Below are positions 1 to 5,735 of a stretch of DNA of 7,054 bases, one piece after another. The notes beneath the pieces are model-generated. The model worked only from the letters and a program-made list of their open reading frames with translations. It did no database searches and was not told the origin of the DNA. Position 1 is the stretch's first letter. The number at the start of each line of letters is the position of its first letter. Origin of the DNA: an uncultured Collinsella sp. (GTDB taxonomy: Bacteria; Actinomycetota; Coriobacteriia; Coriobacteriales; Coriobacteriaceae); NCBI GenBank assembly GCA_902464965.1, contig CABQLI010000090.1, forward strand, positions 1 to 7,054, written 5' to 3'. Position numbers and translations under genes: made by a program.

Positions 1-1
1 G

Positions 2-157
2 ATCGGTCGGCTTGCCGCCGCGACCAATGTTGCGGGTGCCACCCGGGCGCTCGAGGCAGTCGCGACCGCCGAGCGCAACATCGCCAGAAACGTTACTCCC
101 CAGCTGGCCATCGAGGTCATGCTGTTCGATATCAGGAAGGCACTGAAATGCCGTTAG
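2..157 (+). CDS. holB: DNA polymerase III delta' subunit, C-terminal end (partial)
   Basis: Only the last 51 codons are present; the gene begins upstream of the window. The delta' subunit belongs to the clamp-loader complex that places the sliding clamp on DNA during replication. The visible peptide is helical and ends with an NVTPQLAIEVMLFDIRKAL-type segment, which fits the C-terminal collar domain of bacterial clamp-loader subunits, including the common 'N..P.LALE.LL..I' pattern. The TAG stop at 155-157 overlaps the next start codon by 10 bases, so translation of the two genes is probably coupled. The neighbour is a ricT/yaaT homologue, and holB-yaaT adjacency is well known in Firmicutes, which supports the call. 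The identification rests on a short peptide plus context, because the catalytic-domain motifs lie outside the window. Confidence 0.75.
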   Translation: MGRLAAATNVAGATRALEAVATAERNIARNVTPQLAIEVMLFDIRKALKCR

Positions 158-1848
158 TCGTACCCGTTAAGTTTACCTACGCCTCGCGCGACCTGTGGTT
201 CGATCCGCAGGATCTGGATATCCTCGAGGCCGATTATGCCATTTGCTCCACCGAGCGCGGAACCGAGATCGGCCTGGTCACTGCCGATCCCTTTGAGGTG
301 CCGCAAGATGAGATCGGTCAGCCGCTCAAGCCCGTGCTGCGTGTGGCGAGCGGCATCGACCTGCAGCTTGCCGACGACCTGGCCATCCAGGGCGACGAGG
401 CCATGGTCGACTTCCGCCGCCTGGTCAAGGAGCTCGACCTCGAGATGAAGCCGGTCGGCGTCGAGTACCTGTTTGGCGGCGAGAAGGCCGTGTTCTACTT
501 TGCGGCCGAGGAGCGCGTCGATTTTCGCCAGCTCGTCAAGGATCTGTCCTCGACGCTGCATATTCGCGTCGACATGCGCCAGATCGGCGTGCGCGACGAG
601 ACCCGCCTGGTGGGCGGCTATGCCCAGTGCGGCCAGGAGCTCTGTTGCACGCGCTTTGGCGGACAGTTTGAGCCCGTCTCGATCCGCATGGCAAAAGAGC
701 AGGACCTACCGCTCAACTCGTCCAAGATTAGCGGCGTTTGCGGCCGCCTGATGTGCTGCCTGCGTTATGAGTTCGAGGCGTACAAGGACTTTAAGAGCCG
801 TGCGCCTAAAAAGAAGACGCTCATCGATACGCCGCTTGGCAAGGCGCGTATTCAGGAATATGACACGCCGCGTGAGCAGCTGGTGCTGCGCCTGGAGAAC
901 GGCAAAGTCTTTAAGGTCAACCTGGCCGATATGACGTGCTCGGAGGGCTGCAAAAAGAAGGCCGCCGAGCAGGGCTGCAACTGCCGCCCCGATTGCGTGA
1001 CGCGCGACGTGCTCGAGCGTATTGAGTCGCCCGAGATGCGCCTGGCGCTCATGGAGCTCGATCGCGAGAACGGCGTCGACGTGGGCGATGGCCTGTCGAG
1101 TGCCGACCGTCTGGCCGGCACTTCGATGCCCAAGCGCCGTCGTCGCGATGCCGAATCCGATGCGCGCACCGCTCAGGGCCAGGGCGAGGGTCGTGGCCGC
1201 GGAAAGGGTCGTGGCAAGGCCGAGGCGCCCGAGGCCGAGGGGGCGGCCGATGGCCGTCGCCGCCGCAAGCGCGCGGGCTCGGGCGATGCTACCGAGGCTG
1301 CAGCCGCGGGCAAGAACGCCTCTCGCGAGCGCGAGGTTCAGCAGCCCCAGCAGCAGAATCGCGGCGGTGGCATGAACCCCACACGTCGCCGCCGCCGTCA
1401 TCTGTCGAGCGAGGAGCGCGAGGACGCCTTCCGCGCCGCAGCTGCTCGCGAGGCTGGTGCCGCTTCCAAGGGCCCCTCGGCCTCCGATGCGCCTGCCGAC
1501 AAGGGCGGCAAGTCACGTGGCGAGGAGGAGCGCGCGCCGCGTCCGCGCCGTCGCCATTCCTCGGGCGCGCAACAGAAGCCCTCAGTGCCCTCCGTGGCCG
1601 ATCAGGTCTCGGATGGCGAGGTCAAGGTCACGCGCCGTCGTCCCGGAGATGGCGGGGGAGCGGCTGCCAAGGCTTCGCGTGGCGCCGCTCGCGACGAGCG
1701 CGAGCCGCGCGAGGATCGCGGTGGCGAGGGCTCGGCCGACCAGGGTCAAAAGCGCCGTCGCCGTCGCCGTTCCCGCAAGCCGCGCCAGGATGGTGGCGAG
1801 GGCTCGACCCCGTCTTCGTCCGCACCACAACCGCCTGTCGGCGAATAA
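148..1848 (+). CDS. ricT: RicT/YaaT-like PSP1-domain protein with long Arg-rich C-terminal extension
   Basis: 566 residues. Residues 1-260 align by eye with the whole of Bacillus subtilis YaaT/RicT (about 275 residues): an N-terminal beta-rich part, then the PSP1 region with the VDFR(Q/E)LVKDL and RQIGVRDE blocks at about 124-151, then cysteine motifs CGQELCC (161-167) and CGRLMCC (198-204). In Bacillus, RicT joins RicA and RicF in an Fe-S-containing complex that guides RNase Y and affects competence, sporulation and biofilm; no partner gene is visible here. Two additions are odd: five cysteines at 264, 268, 277, 279 and 283, and a low-complexity tail (about 325-566) rich in Arg, Gly, Ala and Glu, with Arg clusters near 329-333, 370-375, 413-418, 466-470, 496-499 and 535-546. 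The start is ATG 148, with AGGAAGG at 134-140, 7 nt away. It overlaps the upstream gene by 10 bases. Family call firm; role in this organism inferred. Confidence 0.93.
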   Translation: MPLVVPVKFTYASRDLWFDPQDLDILEADYAICSTERGTEIGLVTADPFEVPQDEIGQPLKPVLRVASGIDLQLADDLAIQGDEAMVDFRRLVKELDLEMKPVGVEYLFGGEKAVFYFAAEERVDFRQLVKDLSSTLHIRVDMRQIGVRDETRLVGGYAQCGQELCCTRFGGQFEPVSIRMAKEQDLPLNSSKISGVCGRLMCCLRYEFEAYKDFKSRAPKKKTLIDTPLGKARIQEYDTPREQLVLRLENGKVFKVNLADMTCSEGCKKKAAEQGCNCRPDCVTRDVLERIESPEMRLALMELDRENGVDVGDGLSSADRLAGTSMPKRRRRDAESDARTAQGQGEGRGRGKGRGKAEAPEAEGAADGRRRRKRAGSGDATEAAAAGKNASREREVQQPQQQNRGGGMNPTRRRRRHLSSEEREDAFRAAAAREAGAASKGPSASDAPADKGGKSRGEEERAPRPRRRHSSGAQQKPSVPSVADQVSDGEVKVTRRRPGDGGGAAAKASRGAARDEREPREDRGGEGSADQGQKRRRRRRSRKPRQDGGEGSTPSSSAPQPPVGE

Positions 1849-1876
1849 CGCCCGCGAGCGGATTTAGCCCGCCTTG

Positions 1877-1893
1877 CCCCGAGCGCATCGGGG
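1877..1893 (+). terminator. Short GC hairpin after ricT (weak terminator candidate)
   Basis: CCCCGA (1877-1882) pairs perfectly with TCGGGG (1888-1893) around a 5-nt GCGCA loop, 28 bases after the ricT stop codon. The following bases (TATCATAG) hold no T run, so intrinsic termination would be weak. The TATCAT at 1894-1899 resembles a -10 box, but no good -35 sits at 16-18 bp from it. It could act as a 3' end stabiliser, a leaky terminator, or nothing. Confidence 0.3.
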
Positions 1894-1911
1894 TATCATA
1901 GCGCCGAATCA

Positions 1912-1947
1912 ACAACCCTCCCTGCGACCGAACGTAGGGAGGGTTGT
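1912..1947 (+). promoter_or_regulatory. Long hairpin enclosing the comF ribosome binding site
   Basis: Bases 1912-1923 (ACAACCCTCCCT) are the exact reverse complement of 1936-1947, and three more pairs (G1924-U1935 wobble, C1925-G1934, G1926-C1933) close a 6-nt loop ACCGAA. The result is a 15-bp stem. The right arm contains AGGGAGG at 1936-1942, the only good Shine-Dalgarno for the TTG start at 1951 (8-nt spacing). When the stem forms, that site is fully paired. The bases after it (GTCTTGAAG) lack a proper T run, so a terminator reading is possible but weak. Pairing is seen directly; regulation is inferred. Confidence 0.6.
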
Positions 1948-1950
1948 GTC

Positions 1951-2757
1951 TTGAAGAGCCATCTGAACATATTGAGCTGTCTGCAGGGTGCCGGTGCCCT
2001 ACCGTTTGCGGACGAATTACTACCGTTTGCCGAGTGGGCGGCACGCGAGGCGCTCGAGGCATTGTCGCCAACACGATGTGCCGGCTGCGAGCGCGCCGGT
2101 ACGCTTATTTGCCAAGACTGCCTGACTGCGCTCACGCTCATCGACCCACGTCATAGCTGCACCCGATGCGGCGCCCCGTTTGGGGATTTGCTGTGCACTG
2201 AGTGTTCGGTCGAGGGCACGTCCTCGGCAATGGCGGAGGCGCTCGACCGCTGCCTGGCGTGCGCCGTCTATGCGCATCCGCTGCCGCGCATCATTAAAGC
2301 GTACAAGGATGCGGGTGAGCGACGCCTGGCGCCGTATCTGGCAGAGCTGCTCTACGACACCGCCCTGCATGCCCAGGTCGTAGCGCCCGAACGCTTAGGA
2401 GGTGTGCTGTCCGGCGCGGATGCGGTGGTGTTTGTGCCTGCGACGGCGGCAGCGTTTCGGCGGCGTGGTTTTGATCATATGGAGGCCATTGCGCGCCCAT
2501 TTTGCGAGCTGTCGGGCGTGCCGTTGCTGGACGCCCTGGTCAAGTACGGCCATGGCGACCAGCGCGAACTCGGTCGTGAGGAGCGCCGCGAGCGTGCCCA
2601 AGGCATGTATGAGACGGTTGAGGACGTGCACGGCCGCCGCCTGCTGCTTATCGATGACGTTATCACCACGGGCGCGACGATGGCCGCGGCTTCGGCGGAA
2701 CTCAAGCGCGCCGGCGCCACGGCCGTTGATGGCCTCGCTATCGCACGCGTTTGGTAG
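1951..2757 (+). CDS. comF: ComF-family amidophosphoribosyltransferase-like protein
   Basis: 268 residues. The N-terminal part carries paired CxxC motifs at 43/46, 54/57, 70/73 and 82/85, the double zinc-ribbon pattern of ComF/GntX proteins; a further CxxC lies at 101/104. The C-terminal part is a type I phosphoribosyltransferase domain: a VPA..AAFRRRGFDHMEAIA signature at 162-181, a QRELGREERRERAQGMY block at 204-220 matching the conserved 'Q..L...eR..N....F', and the PRPP-binding loop LLLIDDVITTGAT at 231-243. ComF proteins are linked to natural DNA uptake in some bacteria, where they act in the cytoplasm on incoming single strands; in many others the role is unknown. The start is the rare TTG at 1951, chosen because AGGGAGG lies 8 nt upstream and no downstream start has such a site. 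The ribosome binding site is inside a stable hairpin. The next gene follows after 10 bases. Confidence 0.9.
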   Translation: MKSHLNILSCLQGAGALPFADELLPFAEWAAREALEALSPTRCAGCERAGTLICQDCLTALTLIDPRHSCTRCGAPFGDLLCTECSVEGTSSAMAEALDRCLACAVYAHPLPRIIKAYKDAGERRLAPYLAELLYDTALHAQVVAPERLGGVLSGADAVVFVPATAAAFRRRGFDHMEAIARPFCELSGVPLLDALVKYGHGDQRELGREERRERAQGMYETVEDVHGRRLLLIDDVITTGATMAAASAELKRAGATAVDGLAIARVW

Positions 2758-2767
2758 GGGTGGTTTT

Positions 2768-3877
2768 GTGGCAGTAAAGATTGAGCGGTGCAACGAGCCG
2801 ACAGACGAACAGCTAGCGGCTTCCGTAATCCTAACAGGCGCCTCGGCGCTACGCATGATGCGCGCCGAGCGCCGGCAGATGGGCTACATAAGCTGGAAGG
2901 ACCTTGATCCCAAGGAGGAGTGCCGTGTGCTGCGCACGTCGTCGCCCTCGACCGAGGACATCTATCTTCCCGATTTGGTGCGGATTGGGGCCGCAAGCGG
3001 CGAGGTGCAAGAAGATCTGTGCTTGCTGGTGGGATCTGCGGCGCAGCGCCGCCGCATCCCTGGCGTGAGCTGGTCCGTGTGTTCCGGGTTGCCCGCCGGC
3101 TCGATTCTAGAGGTGGAACCGGGGGTGTACAGTCTATCTCCCGAGGCCCTTTGTGTTGCCATCGCGCGCGAGGTCGGCTGCATCCAGGCGTTTGCCCTGG
3201 CCCAGGAACTGTGCTCTAAGATTTCACTGAGCGACCGCGGGAAGTATCTGCCTCCCTACACCTCGCCTGTCGTGAACAAATTGGCAAAGGACAAAGACCA
3301 GCCGCCAGATGTCGGTTACTTTGAGGTCGAGTCCGTGCTGACACCCGATCGCCTGGTAGATTACCTCGCGGCATGCAAGGGGAATGTGGCCAAACAGCTG
3401 CTGCGCCTGTGTCCCTACCTGTCAGAAAATCTGCGCTCGCCCATGGAGTGCATCATGCTCGCTCTGTTTTCGCTTCCGTTTTCCTATGGCGGATTTGCCT
3501 GCGGTCCCTTTAAGACCGACTACAAGATCGAGTTCGATGACCGCGCGCAGGCAATCTCGGGGATGCCGCATGCAGTTTGCGATGCGTATCAGGAAGCAGC
3601 CCAGTTTGACCTGGAATACAACGGTGAGCTGGGCCATTCCTCCCGGAGGGGACGTATCCATGATGAAAAACGCAACACGGGCTTGATTACTATGGGAATC
3701 GAGATCGCGACGGTCAACAACGAAATGCTCTGTGACATGGAAGCGATGGAAGCGCTCGCATGGCGCATCCACCAGCGCATGAGTAAGCGATATCGCAACC
3801 GTGTTGACGCTCGCAGAAAGAAACAAGAGGCGCTATTTAACACGTTGCGGGCGTGTTTTGGGCTTAAACCCGCCTAA
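2768..3877 (+). CDS. Uncharacterised protein with DUF559/Vsr-like nuclease residue pattern
   Basis: 369 residues from GTG 2768, preceded by GGGGTGG at 2757-2763 and only 10 bases after the comF stop, so probably co-transcribed. I do not recognise a named gene. The C-terminal half has the layout of DUF559 proteins (Vsr/PD-(D/E)XK nuclease fold): SPMEC at 224-228, D251 in a KTDYKIEF strand, EYNGELGH at 283-290, D299 and R302 in HDEKRN, then a hydrophobic strand MGIEIATV at 309-316. Typical members read 'SPLE...vD...EyDG..H...D..R...l...G'; here the usual EYDG is EYNG. Residues about 88-155 resemble the linker seen in actinobacterial AbiEi-antitoxin-like/DUF559 proteins, including a 'GVYSLSPEALCVAIA' stretch like their 'gipv.sp.rtllDla'. 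No signal peptide or membrane helix is visible. The basic C-terminus (RYRNRVDARRKK, 341-352) may bind nucleic acid. Nuclease assignment is moderate; activity is unproven. Confidence 0.85.
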   Translation: MAVKIERCNEPTDEQLAASVILTGASALRMMRAERRQMGYISWKDLDPKEECRVLRTSSPSTEDIYLPDLVRIGAASGEVQEDLCLLVGSAAQRRRIPGVSWSVCSGLPAGSILEVEPGVYSLSPEALCVAIAREVGCIQAFALAQELCSKISLSDRGKYLPPYTSPVVNKLAKDKDQPPDVGYFEVESVLTPDRLVDYLAACKGNVAKQLLRLCPYLSENLRSPMECIMLALFSLPFSYGGFACGPFKTDYKIEFDDRAQAISGMPHAVCDAYQEAAQFDLEYNGELGHSSRRGRIHDEKRNTGLITMGIEIATVNNEMLCDMEAMEALAWRIHQRMSKRYRNRVDARRKKQEALFNTLRACFGLKPA

Positions 3878-3905
3878 CAATGCTCTGAAACAGGGGGTTG
3901 GATAT

Positions 3906-4010
3906 ATGCTCTGGCCAAAATATAGCAAATATGAGTACTGCTACAAATTCAGTAACAGCAAAATCAGGGATTTTGGGACTGGAAGATGGGGTAAATTAGA
4001 AAGCTATTAA
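3906..4010 (+). CDS. Candidate 34-residue ORF inside the inverted-repeat element
   Basis: ATG 3906 opens a 34-codon frame ending at TAA 4008-4010. AGGGGG at 3892-3897 lies 8 nt upstream, a good ribosome binding site. The peptide starts MLWPKYSKYEYCYKFSNSK and is rich in Tyr, Trp, Phe and Lys; I know no family. The right arm of the repeat, read on the minus strand, gives a similar peptide (WPKNSKYEYCYQFSS), but there it has no start codon. Two of the five arm differences are silent and three change residues, so selection for protein is not evident. It may simply be a repeat that happens to be open. Confidence 0.2.
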   Translation: MLWPKYSKYEYCYKFSNSKIRDFGTGRWGKLESY

Positions 4011-4128
4011 ACAAATGTGGAATATCCTGGCATCAATCTGACGTTATAGAGCGTGAAAACAGCTTGCAGAGCCAAAAACTCCTGCTACTAAATTGGTAAC
4101 AGTACTCATATTTGCTATTTTTTGGCCA
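3912..4128. repeat. 217-bp AT-rich inverted-repeat element (MITE-like candidate)
   Basis: The left arm 3912-3958 and right arm 4082-4128 are inverted copies of 47 bp with five mismatches; the outer 29 bp differ at a single base. Both ends begin TGGCCAAAA and share the core ATAGCAAATATGAGTACTG. A looser match continues inward (CAGGG.TTTTGG against CAGGAGTTTTTGG, then CTGnAAGnTG). The spacer, 3959-4081, holds no recognisable gene or clear promoter. GC is about 37% by hand count over 3901-4080. The element starts 34 bases after the stop of the nuclease-like gene. No target-site duplication is visible: the flanks are ATGCTC and CGGCGC. It could be a non-autonomous mobile element, a dispersed intergenic repeat, or a long RNA hairpin at the 3' end of the comF operon. 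Confidence 0.75.
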
Positions 4129-4249
4129 CGGCGCCCTAAGACGGGTGTGTTGGGGCTTTCCATAGGGGAGCGACGGGCTCAATCAGAGCACGTGCGGCCC
4201 GTCCTGACCTGCGAAATCTGTACTCGCGATGCGAATAACGCCCCTAACC
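4129..4249. other. Non-coding spacer with one hairpin
   Basis: No gene is visible between the repeat element and the promoter. The only structure is a 7-bp stem, GACGGGC (4172-4178) with GCCCGTC (4197-4203), around an 18-nt loop that contains the 8-bp palindrome GCACGTGC (4188-4195). No T run follows, so a terminator is unlikely. GC rises again to the genomic level here, marking the edge of the AT-rich element. Confidence 0.35.
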
Positions 4250-4278
4250 TTAAACTTTAGCTTGAACTTAGCTATAAT
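4250..4278 (+). promoter_or_regulatory. Sigma-70-type promoter for the lipoprotein transcript
   Basis: TTAAAC (4250-4255) and the perfect -10 consensus TATAAT (4273-4278) are separated by 17 bp, so transcription would begin near 4285. This is the best promoter in the window. The spacer holds a direct repeat TTAGCT at 4257-4262 and 4268-4273 (11-bp period) and a dyad TAGCT-N7-AGCTA at 4258-4274, a possible operator. The next start codon on the + strand lies about 325 nt downstream. Confidence 0.65.
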
Positions 4279-4284
4279 GCGCTT

Positions 4285-4609
4285 CGTTCCTACCAGGCTG
4301 TGGTTGCGGACGGACGAAATGCCCGTCCTAGTCCAAGACAGACGCGGTCAAAGGGATCCACGTAAGCGACCGCGTGCGCGCGGCGCGATCATGGCGCGTC
4401 CTAGATGTAAGCCGCACCGTCCGTTCTACTTTCTTTGGGGCAATACCGCCTCGCGGGCGAGCGGGTCAGTCGTGAAGGTGGCTGCGGCCTCCCGAGCAAA
4501 CACCCCGGTGCGCAAGTGTGGGGTCAAATACCAGGTCAGCTGGTGGGAACAACCTGATATTCCGCGCAACGCACGGATCGTATACGACACAGAAGGCAGG
4601 GTAGTGGAC
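4285..4609 (+). promoter_or_regulatory. Long leader upstream of the lipoprotein gene, possibly structured
   Basis: From the predicted start near 4285 to the ATG at 4610 there are about 325 nt. Visible stems: GGACGG 4308-4313 with CCGTCC 4323-4328; ACGCGGTC 4342-4349 with GACCGCGT 4368-4375 (8 perfect pairs); 4446-4453 with 4458-4464 (one bulge); and ACCAG 4530-4534 with CTGGT 4540-4544. Bases 4310-4316 can instead pair with 4418-4424, competing with the first stem. I could not match this to a known riboswitch, T-box, tmRNA, RNase P or 6S RNA. The same stretch is also free of stops in the lipoprotein frame from 4208 onward, so part may be coding; no upstream start has a good ribosome binding site. 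Confidence 0.4.
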
Positions 4610-5635
4610 ATGGTGAGGGGCAGCTTGATGCACGCGGCTCGGTTGGGTGCTGGGACCGCAGCGGTCATTGCCGTTTTGGGCCTGAGCGGATGCGCGTTCA
4701 ACCCGCTGTCTACGTTCACGACTCCCACGATCGACCAGATCGAGTACGAGACCGTCACGCCGGCGGTGTCGGACGATGCCCTGGTCACTCCCGGAACCCT
4801 GACGGTCGCCCTCGATACTTCCGATGCGCCGCAGGCCATGCAGGACGCCGACGGCGAGCTCACGGGGTATGCGGTTGACGCCGCCCGCGCTCTCGCAAGC
4901 CGCATGGGCCTTAAGGTCGCCTTTGTCGATGCGTCTTCGGCAGATTCCGCGCTCGGCGACAAAAAGGCCGATATCTTTATCGGCGAGATTAACTCCACGG
5001 ACGGGGACATTAGCTCGCTCGGCACCTGCCTGTACGATGCCACTTCCGTGTTCGGTAAAACTAGCGATGGTGGGTCGCTAAGCGTTTCCACCGATACCCT
5101 TAACACGTCCACCCTGGGCGTTCAGGCGTCCTCGGCCTCGCAGGAGGCGCTTGCTAAGCAGAGCATCACCGCCAACCAAAAGACCTACTCCAACATCAAC
5201 GAGTGCTTTGAGGCGCTCGAGTCCGGCGAGGTCGACTATGTGATCTGCGACTCCACGGCCGGCGGCTACCTTGCACGCCTGATGAGCGAGGTCTCCTATG
5301 TCGGTGCGCTCGAGGCGCCCTCGACGCTTGGTGTTGTGGGCCTCTCGTCCAATGACGAACTGTGCCGTGCCGTGAGCGATGCCCTCGACGGTATTACGGC
5401 CGACGGCACGCTCGAGGCGGTCCACTCTGTCTGGTATGGCACGATGCCCTACGACCTCACCACTAAGACGGTTTCGGGCGCTAACGTGCAGCCGGGTGAC
5501 TCTGAGTCCAGTGAGACCATGTCCTCCGGCAGCGAGTCCTCCGATTCCAACAATGAGACCGCATCCTCCGAGGACAAATCGTCCAGCCAGGAAGGCGCCA
5601 TCACCGACGACGACATTAACAAACTCAATAGCTAG
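4610..5635 (+). CDS. Family 3 solute-binding lipoprotein (amino-acid type), orphan
   Basis: 341 residues. A lipoprotein signal peptide is clear: Arg residues, a hydrophobic stretch GTAAVIAVLGLSGC and a lipobox with the lipidated Cys at 28, so the protein is anchored outside the membrane. Residues about 62-280 follow the SBP_bac_3 two-lobe fold: GTLTVALDT at 62-70, GELTGYAVDAARALASRMGL at 82-101, ADIFIGEINST at 120-130, LGVQASSAS at 169-177, GEVDYVICDS at 206-215, and a C-terminal 'eL..av..AL..i.adGtle.vh..Wyg' block at 250-277. The 'T.eR' segment that supplies the amino-acid-binding Arg in the family is absent near 130-140. Four more cysteines (140, 199, 213, 252) could form disulfides. Residues 296-341 are a Ser/Asp/Glu-rich tail. 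The start is ATG 4610 (CAGGG 8 nt upstream); ATG 4628, with GAGGGG at 4615-4620, is equally plausible. No permease or ATPase gene is adjacent. Confidence 0.88.
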   Translation: MVRGSLMHAARLGAGTAAVIAVLGLSGCAFNPLSTFTTPTIDQIEYETVTPAVSDDALVTPGTLTVALDTSDAPQAMQDADGELTGYAVDAARALASRMGLKVAFVDASSADSALGDKKADIFIGEINSTDGDISSLGTCLYDATSVFGKTSDGGSLSVSTDTLNTSTLGVQASSASQEALAKQSITANQKTYSNINECFEALESGEVDYVICDSTAGGYLARLMSEVSYVGALEAPSTLGVVGLSSNDELCRAVSDALDGITADGTLEAVHSVWYGTMPYDLTTKTVSGANVQPGDSESSETMSSGSESSDSNNETASSEDKSSSQEGAITDDDINKLNS

Positions 5636-5649
5636 TTATTGCTAGGGGT

Positions 5650-5678
5650 GGTGTCTCCTATACGTTGGAAAGGACACC
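5650..5678 (+). other. Small hairpin downstream of the lipoprotein gene
   Basis: GGTGTCT (5650-5656) pairs with GGACACC (5672-5678), with one U-G pair, around a 15-nt loop, 14 bases after the stop codon and before the main terminator. It may protect the 3' end of the mRNA. No other function can be argued from sequence. Confidence 0.3.
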
Positions 5679-5701
5679 TCTTCACGGTTTCAACACGCAC
5701 T

Positions 5702-5735
5702 GCCGGGCTTCCCCGATGGGGGAGCCCGGCTTTTT
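5702..5735 (+). terminator. Rho-independent terminator of the lipoprotein transcript
   Basis: GCCGGGCTTCCCC (5702-5714) pairs with GGGGGAGCCCGGC (5718-5730): 13 pairs including one U-G, with a 3-nt GAT loop, followed at once by TTTTT (5731-5735). It lies 66 bases after the lipoprotein stop and isolates that gene from hpf. Confidence 0.93.

Noticed and set aside
706..1401. 231-codon minus-strand frame opposite ricT
   Set aside because: It is Ala/Leu/Arg low complexity arising from the complement of Gly/Arg/Glu-rich codons.
2402..2767. Upstream extension of the nuclease-like gene within comF
   Set aside because: It would overlap almost half of comF in another frame with Arg/Cys-rich unlikely protein. 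GTG 2768, with its own ribosome binding site, starts cleanly after comF.
3912..4128. Invertible (phase-variable) promoter between the inverted arms
   Set aside because: The spacer has no clear promoter in either direction and no site-specific recombinase lies in the window. Five mismatches between the arms also argue against frequent inversion.
4541..4590. TPP-riboswitch-like 'AACCTGAT' segment
   Set aside because: The rest of the thi-box consensus, including the CTGAGA partner and the flanking helices, is absent.
4229..4609. Start of the lipoprotein at ATG 4229
   Set aside because: It precedes the predicted transcription start and would put the signal peptide about 127 residues inside the protein.
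4426..5112. 228-codon minus-strand frame opposite the lipoprotein gene
   Set aside because: It mirrors the GC-rich codons of the plus-strand gene and shows no motif or ribosome binding site.
5639..5666. Promoter TTGCTA-N16-TACGTT before the 5702 terminator
   Set aside because: Both boxes match poorly, and the resulting transcript would be only about 60 nt before termination.
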